NCBI GenBank assembly: GCA_900545445.1
Contig: UQZH01000002.1
Span: forward strand, 25,414 to 89,413
Source: an uncultured Collinsella sp.
GTDB taxonomy: Bacteria > Actinomycetota > Coriobacteriia > Coriobacteriales > Coriobacteriaceae
Reading direction: 5' to 3'
DNA length: 64,000 bases
The position numbers and the translations under genes were made by a program. Under the pieces are notes generated by a model. The model was not told the DNA's origin. It saw only the letters and a program-made list of their open reading frames with translations, and did no database searches. Positions 16,577 through 24,725 of the stretch are shown in pieces (the stretch's first letter is position 1; the number at the start of each line of letters is the position of its first letter).

Positions 16577-17662
16577 CTAACCCCGTATGTCCCTAACAGT
16601 CGAGCGTTCGACCAGCGTGCTCGGCACATGAATCGCCTCGATAGACGAGCTCTCTCCGATCGCCGCCTCAAACGCAAGCTTACCGACACCGCGCAAATCA
16701 AATCGCAGCGTCGTCAGCCGATTGTGAGGAACAAGTCCCTCGAGTGCGTCGTCGATACCAACCACGCTCACGTCGTCGGGCACGGACAGGCCCGCGTTCT
16801 CGAGCGCGGCGATAACGCCCAGCGCCATCTGGTCATTTGCCGCAAGCACGGCAGTCGGCGCCTGCGACCCGCCGGCAAGCACCTCGGCCGCAATCCGCTC
16901 GCCCATGGCGTACCCACTGTCCGCACTCCAATCGCCACGCAGCATCGGAGCGGCATCGACATGAGCACGACCCAGCGTATCGCGCCAACCGGCCTCACGA
17001 AAACGCGAGGAAATCGAGTTTTCCGGACCCGCCACAAACCGCATATTCGAGTGACCATGTTCCAGCAGATAATTGGTCAACAGCTCGCACGAACCATACT
17101 GGTCGGAGTCGATCGTCGTGCAGCGCGGATGCGCATACATGGACAGGATGACCGTTCGCACTCCCGGCTGGGGAACAAACTCCTCAAAATCGGGAGCCAT
17201 GCGGTTCATGTTGAGAATCATGCCGTCGACGGGTCGCTCGACCATGCGGCGCGAGGCATCGGCAAGTGCATAGGGCTTGTCGCCGCCCATCTCGATCATA
17301 GTGACGGCAAAATCGTGCTCGCGCGCCGCTTGCATGATACCCTCGAGCGTCGCCAGGTTACCGACACGTGTGATGTTGTACATGCACAGGCCAATAGAAC
17401 GATACGACCCGCCGCGCAACGCCGCTCCAGCAAAATTGGGACGAAAGCCCAGCTCTTCCATGGCGGCCAGCACACGCTTGCGCGTCTTTTCCGTCACGTT
17501 GGGCATACCGTTGACCACGCGAGACACAGTCTGGCGGCTCACGCCAGCGAGCGCCGCAACCTCTGCCGCGCTCGCCGAACGACCATTCCTTGTCTGCTGA
17601 TCCATGCCTTCCACGCTAACCTGCTTCCCAACTATTCCCCGCGCCCATGGCGCATCGTACAT
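16577..17662 (-). CDS. LacI-family transcriptional regulator (cassette 2, R3)
   Basis: 361 residues from the ATG at 17662; in-frame starts at 17614 (GTG, with CAGGT upstream) and 17605 (ATG) would give an N-terminus more like the paralogs, so the start is open. HTH with recognition helix SRQTVSRV, hinge LGFRPNFAGAALR, effector motifs VDGMILNMNRMAPDF, AANDQMALGVI and VVGIDDALEG. It is divergent from lacG2-lacE2, with three TGTTAACGTGCTCA-type sites in between. Close paralog of R1; both pair with operators ending in TRCTCA. Confidence 0.88.
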   Translation of the reverse strand: MYDAPWARGIVGKQVSVEGMDQQTRNGRSASAAEVAALAGVSRQTVSRVVNGMPNVTEKTRKRVLAAMEELGFRPNFAGAALRGGSYRSIGLCMYNITRVGNLATLEGIMQAAREHDFAVTMIEMGGDKPYALADASRRMVERPVDGMILNMNRMAPDFEEFVPQPGVRTVILSMYAHPRCTTIDSDQYGSCELLTNYLLEHGHSNMRFVAGPENSISSRFREAGWRDTLGRAHVDAAPMLRGDWSADSGYAMGERIAAEVLAGGSQAPTAVLAANDQMALGVIAALENAGLSVPDDVSVVGIDDALEGLVPHNRLTTLRFDLRGVGKLAFEAAIGESSSIEAIHVPSTLVERSTVRDIRG

Positions 17663-17666
17663 ACAT

Positions 17667-17680
17667 TGATAACGTGCTCA
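17667..17680. promoter_or_regulatory. LacI-type operator, R3-proximal
   Basis: TGATAACGTGCTCA, immediately upstream of the R3 reading frame. Differs by one base from the site at 17799-17812. Confidence 0.55.
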
Positions 17681-17798
17681 TGATACCCGAGCCATATACC
17701 ACAACATGAAAACTTCTGTCAATCAAAACCGCTTACCGAACAAATACAACCGTTCGCGGCTGTTTGAAGTTGTTTTGTTTCTATACATCCCAGCCGGA

Positions 17799-17834
17799 TG
17801 TTAACGTGCTCATTGTCAAATGTTCACGTGCTCA
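17799..17834. promoter_or_regulatory. Two direct LacI-type operators before lacG2
   Basis: TGTTAACGTGCTCA (17799-17812) and TGTTCACGTGCTCA (17821-17834), in direct orientation with a 22-bp centre spacing, about two helical turns. They are about 115 bp upstream of lacG2. R3 is the natural ligand. Confidence 0.65.
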
Positions 17835-17949
17835 TTTTGGTTCTAATCATTTTAAGATAGTGTTTATCGGGCTTTTTCACCGCTGAACGCTAACCAGGGA
17901 GCCTCCTGAGCGCAAACGCACAATATCGAACAGCGAGACGAGAGGGTGT

Positions 17950-19398
17950 ATGCATATGTCTTTGCTAAACCGCGTACAGCAGCTGCCGAAGGGCTTTGTT
18001 TGGGGCGCCGCAACCGCCGCGTACCAAACGGAAGGTTCCACTAAGGTGGCAGGCAAGGGTAAGACCATGTGGGACGATTACCTTGTCGCCCAGGGTCGCT
18101 TTTTGCCCGACCCGGCCAGTGATTTCTACAACCGCTACGAGGAGGATATCCGCCTTTCTGCCGAGCATGGACTCAACGCCATTCGTGTGTCCATCGCCTG
18201 GACCCGCATCTTCCCCAACGGCGACGATGCCGAACCCCTCGCCGAGGGCGTTAAGCACTACCACGAGCTGTTCGCCTGCTGCAAAAAGTATGGCGTCGAG
18301 CCCTATGTGTCCCTGCATCACTTTGACTCCCCCGCCGCCCTGTTCAACCAGGGCGACTGGCTCAACCGCAAGACCGTCGACGCCTATGTGCGCTATGCCG
18401 AGTTCTGCTTCCGCGAGTTCCGCGAGGTCAAGAATTGGTTCACCATCAACGAGCTCATCAGCCTCTCGCACTCCCAATACATCCAAGGCAACTTCCCGCC
18501 CAACCATCACTTTGATGTGACGAGCGGCATCCAGAGCCAGCACAACGAGCTCGTTGCCCACGCCCGCGCCGTCAACCTGTATAAGGATCTTGACGAGACC
18601 GAGCACCTGGGCGGACGCATTGGCATGGTCAACGTCCTGACGCCGGCATATCCTGCCACCGACTCGCCCGCCGACCAGCACGCCGCCGACCTGTACAACG
18701 CCTTCTACACCGACTTCATCATGGACGGCGCCTTCCTGGGTCACTACTCCGCGCGCACCCTCTCACTCATCAACGAGATTCTGCGTGCCAACAACGCCAC
18801 GCTTACGGTTGAGGACAGCGACATGGAGGAGCTCGCCAAGGCGGCGCCCCGCAACGATATGTTCGGCCTCAACTACTATCAGTCGGCGTTTATCGCCGCC
18901 TACGATGGCGAGTCAACCAACAGCTTTAACGGCACCGGAGACAAGGGCACCTCGTGCTTTAAGTTTAAAGGCGTCGGGCAGCAGGTCGATATGCCGGGTA
19001 TCCCCACCACCGACTGGGATTGGCTCATCTACCCGCAAGGCCTCTACGACACGCTCAAGCACATCAGCGCCACCTATCCCAACCTCCCCGTCATCTATAT
19101 CACCGAAAACGGCCTGGGCCACAAGGACCCCGAGCCCGACGCAAACGGCATCGTCGCCGATCCCGAGCGCATCGACTTTGTCGACCAGCACATGGAGAAG
19201 GTGCTCCAGGCGCGCGCCGAGGGCGTCGACGTCCAGGGCTACTTTATCTGGAGCCTGCAGGACCAGTTCTCGTGGGCCAATGGCTATAACAAGCGCTACG
19301 GCCTGTTCTACATCGACTTCGACACGCAAAAACGCTACATCAAGCAGTCGGCACTCTGGTACAAGGAGCTCGCCGACACTATAGCGGACGCGCAGTAG
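17950..19398 (+). CDS. lacG: 6-phospho-beta-galactosidase, GH1 (cassette 2)
   Basis: 482 residues. Same reaction as LacG1. Acid/base Glu168 in FTINELI, nucleophile Glu386 in ITENGLGH, phosphate-binding S-x6-K-x-Y as SWANGYNKRY with the LacG-type Trp. The start may be the second ATG (17956), which is better spaced from GAGAGGG. In this cassette lacG comes before lacE, the reverse of cassettes 1 and 3. It is the most divergent of the three LacG proteins (TINE for TFNE, and a longer loop before the nucleophile's downstream region), so its preferred glycan may differ. Confidence 0.88.
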   Translation: MHMSLLNRVQQLPKGFVWGAATAAYQTEGSTKVAGKGKTMWDDYLVAQGRFLPDPASDFYNRYEEDIRLSAEHGLNAIRVSIAWTRIFPNGDDAEPLAEGVKHYHELFACCKKYGVEPYVSLHHFDSPAALFNQGDWLNRKTVDAYVRYAEFCFREFREVKNWFTINELISLSHSQYIQGNFPPNHHFDVTSGIQSQHNELVAHARAVNLYKDLDETEHLGGRIGMVNVLTPAYPATDSPADQHAADLYNAFYTDFIMDGAFLGHYSARTLSLINEILRANNATLTVEDSDMEELAKAAPRNDMFGLNYYQSAFIAAYDGESTNSFNGTGDKGTSCFKFKGVGQQVDMPGIPTTDWDWLIYPQGLYDTLKHISATYPNLPVIYITENGLGHKDPEPDANGIVADPERIDFVDQHMEKVLQARAEGVDVQGYFIWSLQDQFSWANGYNKRYGLFYIDFDTQKRYIKQSALWYKELADTIADAQ

Positions 19399-19424
19399 CG
19401 CATCGCCTCGCTTTCCCCCGAGAA

Positions 19425-19461
19425 GGGAGCGGCCCTATGCGATACAAACCCAGCCGCTCCC
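19425..19461 (+). other. Intercistronic hairpin lacG2/lacE2
   Basis: GGGAGCGGC pairs perfectly with GCCGCTCCC across 19 bases; no T-tract follows. Occupies the 172-bp gap between the two genes of cassette 2. Confidence 0.55.
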
Positions 19462-19570
19462 CTCTCTCTGGGACCGGCCCCGCCTGCACCCGGGCTTTTA
19501 GCAAGCGGGAGACCATATAGGTTTTCAACGTCCATGCCATTAAGATTTCATGCAAAGAGGAGCGTGAACT

Positions 19571-21331
19571 ATGGAATCGATCGTTAAGTTCTTGGAGAAA
19601 GGTCAGCCGTACTTCGACAAGGTCTCTAAGAACATCTACCTTCAGGCCATTAAAGACGGCTTTTTGGCAGCAATGCCCATCATCCTGTCTTCTTCTGTCT
19701 TCCTGCTTATTTCGACCCTGCCGGGCGTTGTCGCCACGGTCGGCGGCTTTACGCTGCCCGACTGGTGGAACGTCGACGTCGTGAACTTCTGCAACAAGGT
19801 TTACAACTTCACGATGGGCGTCGTGGGCATCATGGTCGCCGGCACCACCGCAAGCGCGCTGACCGGCTCCAAGAACCGCCGCATGCCTGCCGGCAAGGCC
19901 ATCAACGCCACGAGCACCATGGTCGCCGCCATGTGCGCTATGCTCATCTTGGCCGTTACCCAGACGAGTGCCAAGATCGACGGCGCCGATGTCTCGGTGT
20001 TCTTTACCGACAACATGGGCACCAAGGGCCTGCTGAGCTCCTTTGTCGCCGCATTTGCCACGGTCAACATCTATGCCTTCTGCATTAAGCGAGACATCAC
20101 CATCAAGCTGCCCAAAGAAGTCCCCGGCGCCATCGCCCAGAACTTCCGCGACATCTTCGCCTTCAGCTTCTCCATCCTGTTTGTCGCCGTCATCGACGTT
20201 ATCTGCCGCACCTGCTTGGCCGTCCCGTTTGCCAACGTCATCTCCACGCTGGTGAGCCCGCTGTTCGCCGCTGCCGATTCCTACGCCGGCCTCGCCCTCA
20301 TCTGGTTCATGATCCCGCTGTTCTGGTTCATGGGCATCCACGGCCCCTCGGTCGTTAAGCCTGCCCTCAACGCCGCGCTGTTTGGCAACATCACCACCAA
20401 CCTCGCCACGCTGCAGGCCGGCGGTCACCCCGCCCTCGCCCTGACCGAGAACTTCGGTAACTACATCGGCGAACTCGGCGGCACCGGCGCCACGTTCATT
20501 GTCCCGATCATCTTCCTGCTCTTTATGCGCTCCAAGCAGCTCAAGGCCGTCGGCAAAGCCTCTGTCGTACCCGTGATGTTCGCCGTCAACGAGCCGCTGC
20601 TGTTCGCCGCGCCCATCATCCTCAACCCGTACTTCCTGATCCCGTTCCTGTTTGCCCCCGTGGCCAACGTCCTCATTGGTAAGTTCTTCATCGACTTTTT
20701 GGGCATGAACGGCTTTATCTATGCCATGCCGTGGGCACTCCCCGGACCGATCGGCACCTTCATCGACACCAACTTCCAGCCGATCTCTCTGGTCCTGGTT
20801 GTCGTCCTGCTGGTCGTTGACTTCTTGATCTACTACCCGTTCTGCAAGGCCTACGACAACGTCCTGTGCAAGCAGGAGGCCGAGACCCTGGCCGAAGAAG
20901 AGGCCGAGGAGACCAAGGCCGTCAAGACCGCTGCCGCCCCCGCCGTTGAGGCTCCTGTTGTCGAGACCGCTTCTGCCACCGAGGCCTCCGCAGCTCCGTC
21001 CGCCCTTAAGGGCAAGGATCTGAGGGTTCTGGTTCTGTGCGCTGGCGCCGGCACCTCTGCACTGCTCGCCAACGCGCTTAAGGAAGGCGCCGACGAGCTG
21101 GGCATCGACATTACCGCCAACGCCGGTGCCTACGGCAGCCACTACGCCATCATGGACCAGTACAACGTCATCGTCCTGGCTCCGCAGGTTCGCACCTATT
21201 ACAACGAGATGAAGGCCGACACCGACCGCCTGGGCATCACGCTGCTGTCGCCCAAGGGCAAACAGTACATCGACCTCACTAAGGATCCCAAGGGTGCCGT
21301 CGCCTGGATCGAGGAAAACCTCAAGGCATAA
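19571..21331 (+). CDS. lacE: PTS lactose-type IICB component (cassette 2)
   Basis: 586 residues. IIC signature MGIHGPSVVKPA with His257; IIB phosphocysteine in VLCAGAGTSALL (Cys490) after an Ala/Glu/Val linker. Start MESIVKFLEKGQPYFDKVSK is typical of LacE. AAAGAGGAG precedes the ATG. Depends on a separate IIA, presumably LacF at 11104-11442. It is closer to LacE3 than to LacE1 (shared AGAGTSA loop and YYN(E/D)MKADTDRLG near the end). Confidence 0.92.
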   Translation: MESIVKFLEKGQPYFDKVSKNIYLQAIKDGFLAAMPIILSSSVFLLISTLPGVVATVGGFTLPDWWNVDVVNFCNKVYNFTMGVVGIMVAGTTASALTGSKNRRMPAGKAINATSTMVAAMCAMLILAVTQTSAKIDGADVSVFFTDNMGTKGLLSSFVAAFATVNIYAFCIKRDITIKLPKEVPGAIAQNFRDIFAFSFSILFVAVIDVICRTCLAVPFANVISTLVSPLFAAADSYAGLALIWFMIPLFWFMGIHGPSVVKPALNAALFGNITTNLATLQAGGHPALALTENFGNYIGELGGTGATFIVPIIFLLFMRSKQLKAVGKASVVPVMFAVNEPLLFAAPIILNPYFLIPFLFAPVANVLIGKFFIDFLGMNGFIYAMPWALPGPIGTFIDTNFQPISLVLVVVLLVVDFLIYYPFCKAYDNVLCKQEAETLAEEEAEETKAVKTAAAPAVEAPVVETASATEASAAPSALKGKDLRVLVLCAGAGTSALLANALKEGADELGIDITANAGAYGSHYAIMDQYNVIVLAPQVRTYYNEMKADTDRLGITLLSPKGKQYIDLTKDPKGAVAWIEENLKA

Positions 21332-21361
21332 GACGCTGACGCCACCTGCCGCTCGCAGACA

Positions 21362-21405
21362 AAAAATGGCCCGTGCATCGATGCGTGATGCGCGGGCCAT
21401 TTTGT
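21362..21405 (+). terminator. Terminator after lacE2
   Basis: AAAATGGCCCG pairs with CGGGCCATTTT around an approximately 20-base, partly self-pairing loop, then GTTTAG. Works on either strand by symmetry. Confidence 0.75.
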
Positions 21406-21431
21406 TTAGACCGCACCCGCCCTCCTGTTCA

Positions 21432-21491
21432 TCTCAATCTGTAACATCTAGCCGAGTTTTTGGATCCTAGCTGTTACAGATCGAGACAAAC
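21432..21491. repeat. A-type inverted-repeat element, copy 3
   Basis: TCTCAATCTGTAACATCTAG, a spacer, then TGTTACAGATCGAGACAAAC. One mismatch between arms. Again in a convergent gap, between lacE2 and the R4 gene, and again paired with a second copy. Confidence 0.8.
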
Positions 21492-21511
21492 AGAACGCCC
21501 GAGCAGAAATA

Positions 21512-21570
21512 TCTCAATCTGTAATATTTAGCTGAGTTTTTCGGTCCTAACTGTTACAGATTGAGACGAA
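21512..21570. repeat. A-type inverted-repeat element, copy 4
   Basis: TCTCAATCTGTAATATTTAG, a spacer, then TGTTACAGATTGAGACGAAC. Lies 20 bp after copy 3 and ends 15 bp before the R4 stop codon. Confidence 0.78.
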
Positions 21571-21584
21571 CGGGCCGAAAAACC

Positions 21585-22643
21585 CTACGCCCGCAGGTCC
21601 TTTACGCTGGAACGTTCGACCAGCACGCCCGAGACAAGCGTACGGCTTCTGGAGCTCGGAGCTTCTAGGCCCGCAACGACCTCGTTGAGCGCACGGATGC
21701 CCAGCTCGCGGTGGCGAAACTTCACCGACGTCAGAATCGAGTTGGGAATCGTCTTGTAGAGCTCATCGTCGAAGCCGATCACGGACACGTCGTCGGGCAC
21801 ACTGAGCCCTTTGTCACGTAGAGCCATCATCACGCCGTTTGCCATGCAGTCGTTAGCAGCGAGGACCGCCGTGCAATCGGGTTTATCGGCAAGCACAAGG
21901 CCCGCGGCATAGCCACTATCCGCATTCCAATCGCCTTGCAGAGGCTCGGGCGGCTCAATGCCACGCGCCTCGAGTGCCGCACGCCAACCTTTCATACGGC
22001 ACTGGCTCGACAGCGACTCTTTCTTACCCGAAACGAAATACACGTTCTTGTGACCATGATCCAAGAAGTACTCGCACGCCATGCGCGCGCCGCCCTCTTG
22101 GTCGTCACTGACGGTGGAGCAGGTAGGATGCTCCATCGGCGTAATAATCACCGTCTTGAGGTCTTTCGGAGCCTCAAAGGTATCAAAGTCATCGACCATC
22201 TGGCGCAGGTTGAAGATCATGCCGTCGACGGGAAGCTGCGACATCCTACGCGCCGCTTCGGCAAGGGTCATCTTCTCCCCCGCTCGCTTTTTGATCATCG
22301 TGAGCGCAAAGCCGCGTTCTTCGGCGGCATCGGCGATACCGTCGATCATGTCCACGGCACCGCCTGACAAGTGAAACAACACCACGCCAATGCACCCGTA
22401 ACGGCCCAACTTGAGCGAGCGCGCGGCAAAGTTAGTTCGAAACCCAAGCGCTTCCATGGCCGCATGGACTTTATCGCGCGTCGATTCGCGCACGCTATCG
22501 GGCTCGTTGATCACACGAGACACCGTCTTGAGGGAGACACCTGCGGCAACCGCCACATCGTTCATTGAGACGTTTTTCTTGTCCATCGTTGCCACTGCTT
22601 CTCCCGTCGGTTTCGTATCGCTTGTTTTTTTGCGTTCTAGCAT
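21585..22643 (-). CDS. LacI-family transcriptional regulator (cassette 3, R4)
   Basis: 352 residues from the ATG at 22643 (AGCAGGT upstream); a second ATG at 22586 would give a more usual N-terminus. HTH with recognition helix SLKTVSRV, hinge LGFRTNFAARSLK, effector motifs VDGMIFNLRQM, AANDCMANGVM and VIGFDDELYK. It is divergent from lacE3-lacG3. A perfect 20-bp palindrome lies between. It is the most diverged of the four LacI paralogs; its linker lacks the RMAPDF word of R1 and R3. Confidence 0.89.
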   Translation of the reverse strand: MLERKKTSDTKPTGEAVATMDKKNVSMNDVAVAAGVSLKTVSRVINEPDSVRESTRDKVHAAMEALGFRTNFAARSLKLGRYGCIGVVLFHLSGGAVDMIDGIADAAEERGFALTMIKKRAGEKMTLAEAARRMSQLPVDGMIFNLRQMVDDFDTFEAPKDLKTVIITPMEHPTCSTVSDDQEGGARMACEYFLDHGHKNVYFVSGKKESLSSQCRMKGWRAALEARGIEPPEPLQGDWNADSGYAAGLVLADKPDCTAVLAANDCMANGVMMALRDKGLSVPDDVSVIGFDDELYKTIPNSILTSVKFRHRELGIRALNEVVAGLEAPSSRSRTLVSGVLVERSSVKDLRA

Positions 22644-22727
22644 ACACTACCTGCTCAATTCTCGAATCAACCGTTTACCGGACAATATCGACCGCTCACG
22701 CGTAAATCCTTGTTGCTCTTCCAAAAA

Positions 22728-22768
22728 TGTCTTACGTTGTCATTAACGAAATGACAACGTTGTCATTT
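22728..22768. promoter_or_regulatory. LacI-type operators before lacE3, one a perfect palindrome
   Basis: AAATGACAACGTTGTCATTT (22749-22768) is an exact 20-base palindrome. Just upstream, at 22728-22743, is a second site with the same right half (ACGTTGTCAT) but a weaker left half. They are about 100 bp before lacE3. R4 is the natural ligand. Confidence 0.7.
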
Positions 22769-22871
22769 CGTAACGCCTTCCTTACGCAGGAAGGTTTCCG
22801 GGCAGTCCTGACCATCCATCGACGACCAGTTCCATCCACATGCATCGCGCATCAAGTAGCAAAGGAGCTCT

Positions 22872-24650
22872 ATGGACGCCATCGTAAAGATGCTCGAAAA
22901 GCATCAACCATTCTTTGAGAAGATCTCGAGGAACATCTATCTCCAGGCCATCAAGGACGGATTCCTTGGGTGCATGCCCATTGTCCTCACCTCTTCGATC
23001 TTCCTGCTCATCGCCACGCTCCCCGGCGTCGTTGGCGTCACGCTTCCCCAGCCGCTCATCGACTGGTGCAACAAGCTGTACAACTTCACCATGGGCGTCA
23101 TGGGCATCATGGTTGCCGGCACCACCGCCAAGAACTTCACGGCTTCCATGAACCGTCGTATGCCCGCCGGCAAGGTGCTCAACGACGGCTCCACTATGGT
23201 TGCTGCCCAGTGCAGCATGCTGCTGCTCGCTGTTACGCAGTTCAGCACCAAGTTCAACGGCTCCGAGCTTTCGGTCTTCGATTGCACCAGCATGGGCACG
23301 CGCGGTCTGTTCTCGGCCTATATCGCCGCGTTCATTACCGTGTGGGTCTATAAATTCTGCGTCTCGCGCGATCTGACCATTAAGCTGCCCAAGGAGGTTC
23401 CGGGCGCCATCGCTCAGAACTTCCGCGACATCATCCCCTTTGGCGGCGCCGTCATCATCTGCGGCATTATCGATGTCGTCGTGCGCAACCTCATGGGCGT
23501 TCCGTTCTCCGAGCTGCTTATCAAACTGCTCTCTCCGCTCTTTACCGCTGCAGAAACCTATCCTGGCCTTATCCTTATCCAGGCAGCCACCGCGTTCTTC
23601 TGGTTCATCGGCGTCCACGGCCCCTCGATCGTCCAGCCGGGCATCGACCCCATCCGTCTTGCCAACCAGGCCGAGAACCTGCAGGTTCTGCTGGCCGGTG
23701 GCCACCCCGCCCACTCCCTCACCTTTAACATGTCGCTCGTGGGTGAGTTCGGCGGCACCGGCGCCACGTTCATCGTGCCGCTTCTGCTGATTCTCTTTAT
23801 GAAGTCCAAGCAGCTCAAAGCCGTCGGTAAGGCCTCGATTGTCCCTGTTGCCTTCGCCGTCAACGAACCGCTGCTCTTTGGCGCTCCCATGATCCTCAAC
23901 CCCTACATGCTCATCCCCTTTGTTGCCGCCGGCTGCGTCAACGTGAGTGTTGCCAAGTTCTTTATCGATAACGTGGGCATGAACGGCTTCTCCTTCGTGG
24001 TGCCTTGGGCTACCCCTGCCCCCATCGGCATCTTCATCACCACGAACTTCCAGCTTATCGCCCTGGTGTTTGTCGCGATCATCATCTTGCTGGACGCAAT
24101 CATCTACCTGCCGTTCTTGAAGGCATACGATAAGCTGCTCTGCGACCAGGAGGCCGAGCGCGCCGCCGAGCTGGGTCTTGAGTCCGATGGTGCCGCTTCC
24201 ATCGCCGCCAACGCCCCTGCGCCCGCTGTCGAGCAGGCTACCGCTTCCGTCGAGCCGACCGCCGCTGCCGCCGACAGCAAGCCTGTCGCCGATCAGCCCG
24301 AGCCCGCCGCCGACGTATCCGCTAAGAAAGACGTCGATGGCCTGAAGGTCCTCGTCCTGTGCGCCGGCGCCGGCACCTCCGCCATGCTTGCCAACGCCAT
24401 CAAGGAAGGTGCCGCGCAGACCGGAGAGAACATCGCTTCCTCCGCAGGCGCCTATGGTCAGCACACTGCCATCATGGATCAGTACGACGTTATCGTGCTT
24501 GCCCCGCAGGTCCGTAGCTACTACAACGATATGAAGGCCGACACTGATCGCCTGGGCATTAAGCTGCTCGCTCCGCGCGGTAAGGAATATATCGACCTTA
24601 CTCGCGACCCCGCCGGCGCCATCAAGTGGCTCCGCGAGAACCTCGACTAG
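22872..24650 (+). CDS. lacE: PTS lactose-type IICB component (cassette 3)
   Basis: 592 residues. IIC signature IGVHGPSIVQPG with His249; IIB phosphocysteine in VLCAGAGTSAML (Cys497) after an Ala/Pro-rich linker of about 50 residues. AAAGGAG precedes the ATG. It is followed by lacG3, with a hairpin between. Needs a separate IIA (LacF). Note VQPG where LacE1 has VEPA and LacE2 has VKPA, next to the His motif; this position may influence substrate choice. Confidence 0.92.
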   Translation: MDAIVKMLEKHQPFFEKISRNIYLQAIKDGFLGCMPIVLTSSIFLLIATLPGVVGVTLPQPLIDWCNKLYNFTMGVMGIMVAGTTAKNFTASMNRRMPAGKVLNDGSTMVAAQCSMLLLAVTQFSTKFNGSELSVFDCTSMGTRGLFSAYIAAFITVWVYKFCVSRDLTIKLPKEVPGAIAQNFRDIIPFGGAVIICGIIDVVVRNLMGVPFSELLIKLLSPLFTAAETYPGLILIQAATAFFWFIGVHGPSIVQPGIDPIRLANQAENLQVLLAGGHPAHSLTFNMSLVGEFGGTGATFIVPLLLILFMKSKQLKAVGKASIVPVAFAVNEPLLFGAPMILNPYMLIPFVAAGCVNVSVAKFFIDNVGMNGFSFVVPWATPAPIGIFITTNFQLIALVFVAIIILLDAIIYLPFLKAYDKLLCDQEAERAAELGLESDGAASIAANAPAPAVEQATASVEPTAAAADSKPVADQPEPAADVSAKKDVDGLKVLVLCAGAGTSAMLANAIKEGAAQTGENIASSAGAYGQHTAIMDQYDVIVLAPQVRSYYNDMKADTDRLGIKLLAPRGKEYIDLTRDPAGAIKWLRENLD

Positions 24651-24664
24651 TTCCTCCCTCTGTT

Positions 24665-24691
24665 GGTGCCCGGATCCCCAGTTCGGGCACC
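24665..24691 (+). other. Intercistronic hairpin lacE3/lacG3
   Basis: GGTGCCCG pairs with CGGGCACC over an 11-base loop, followed by TCTCCCTATT rather than a T-tract. Third example of a hairpin between lacE and lacG. Confidence 0.55.
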
Positions 24692-24725
24692 TCTCCCTAT
24701 TCGTATCCCACAGAAAGGATGACTC

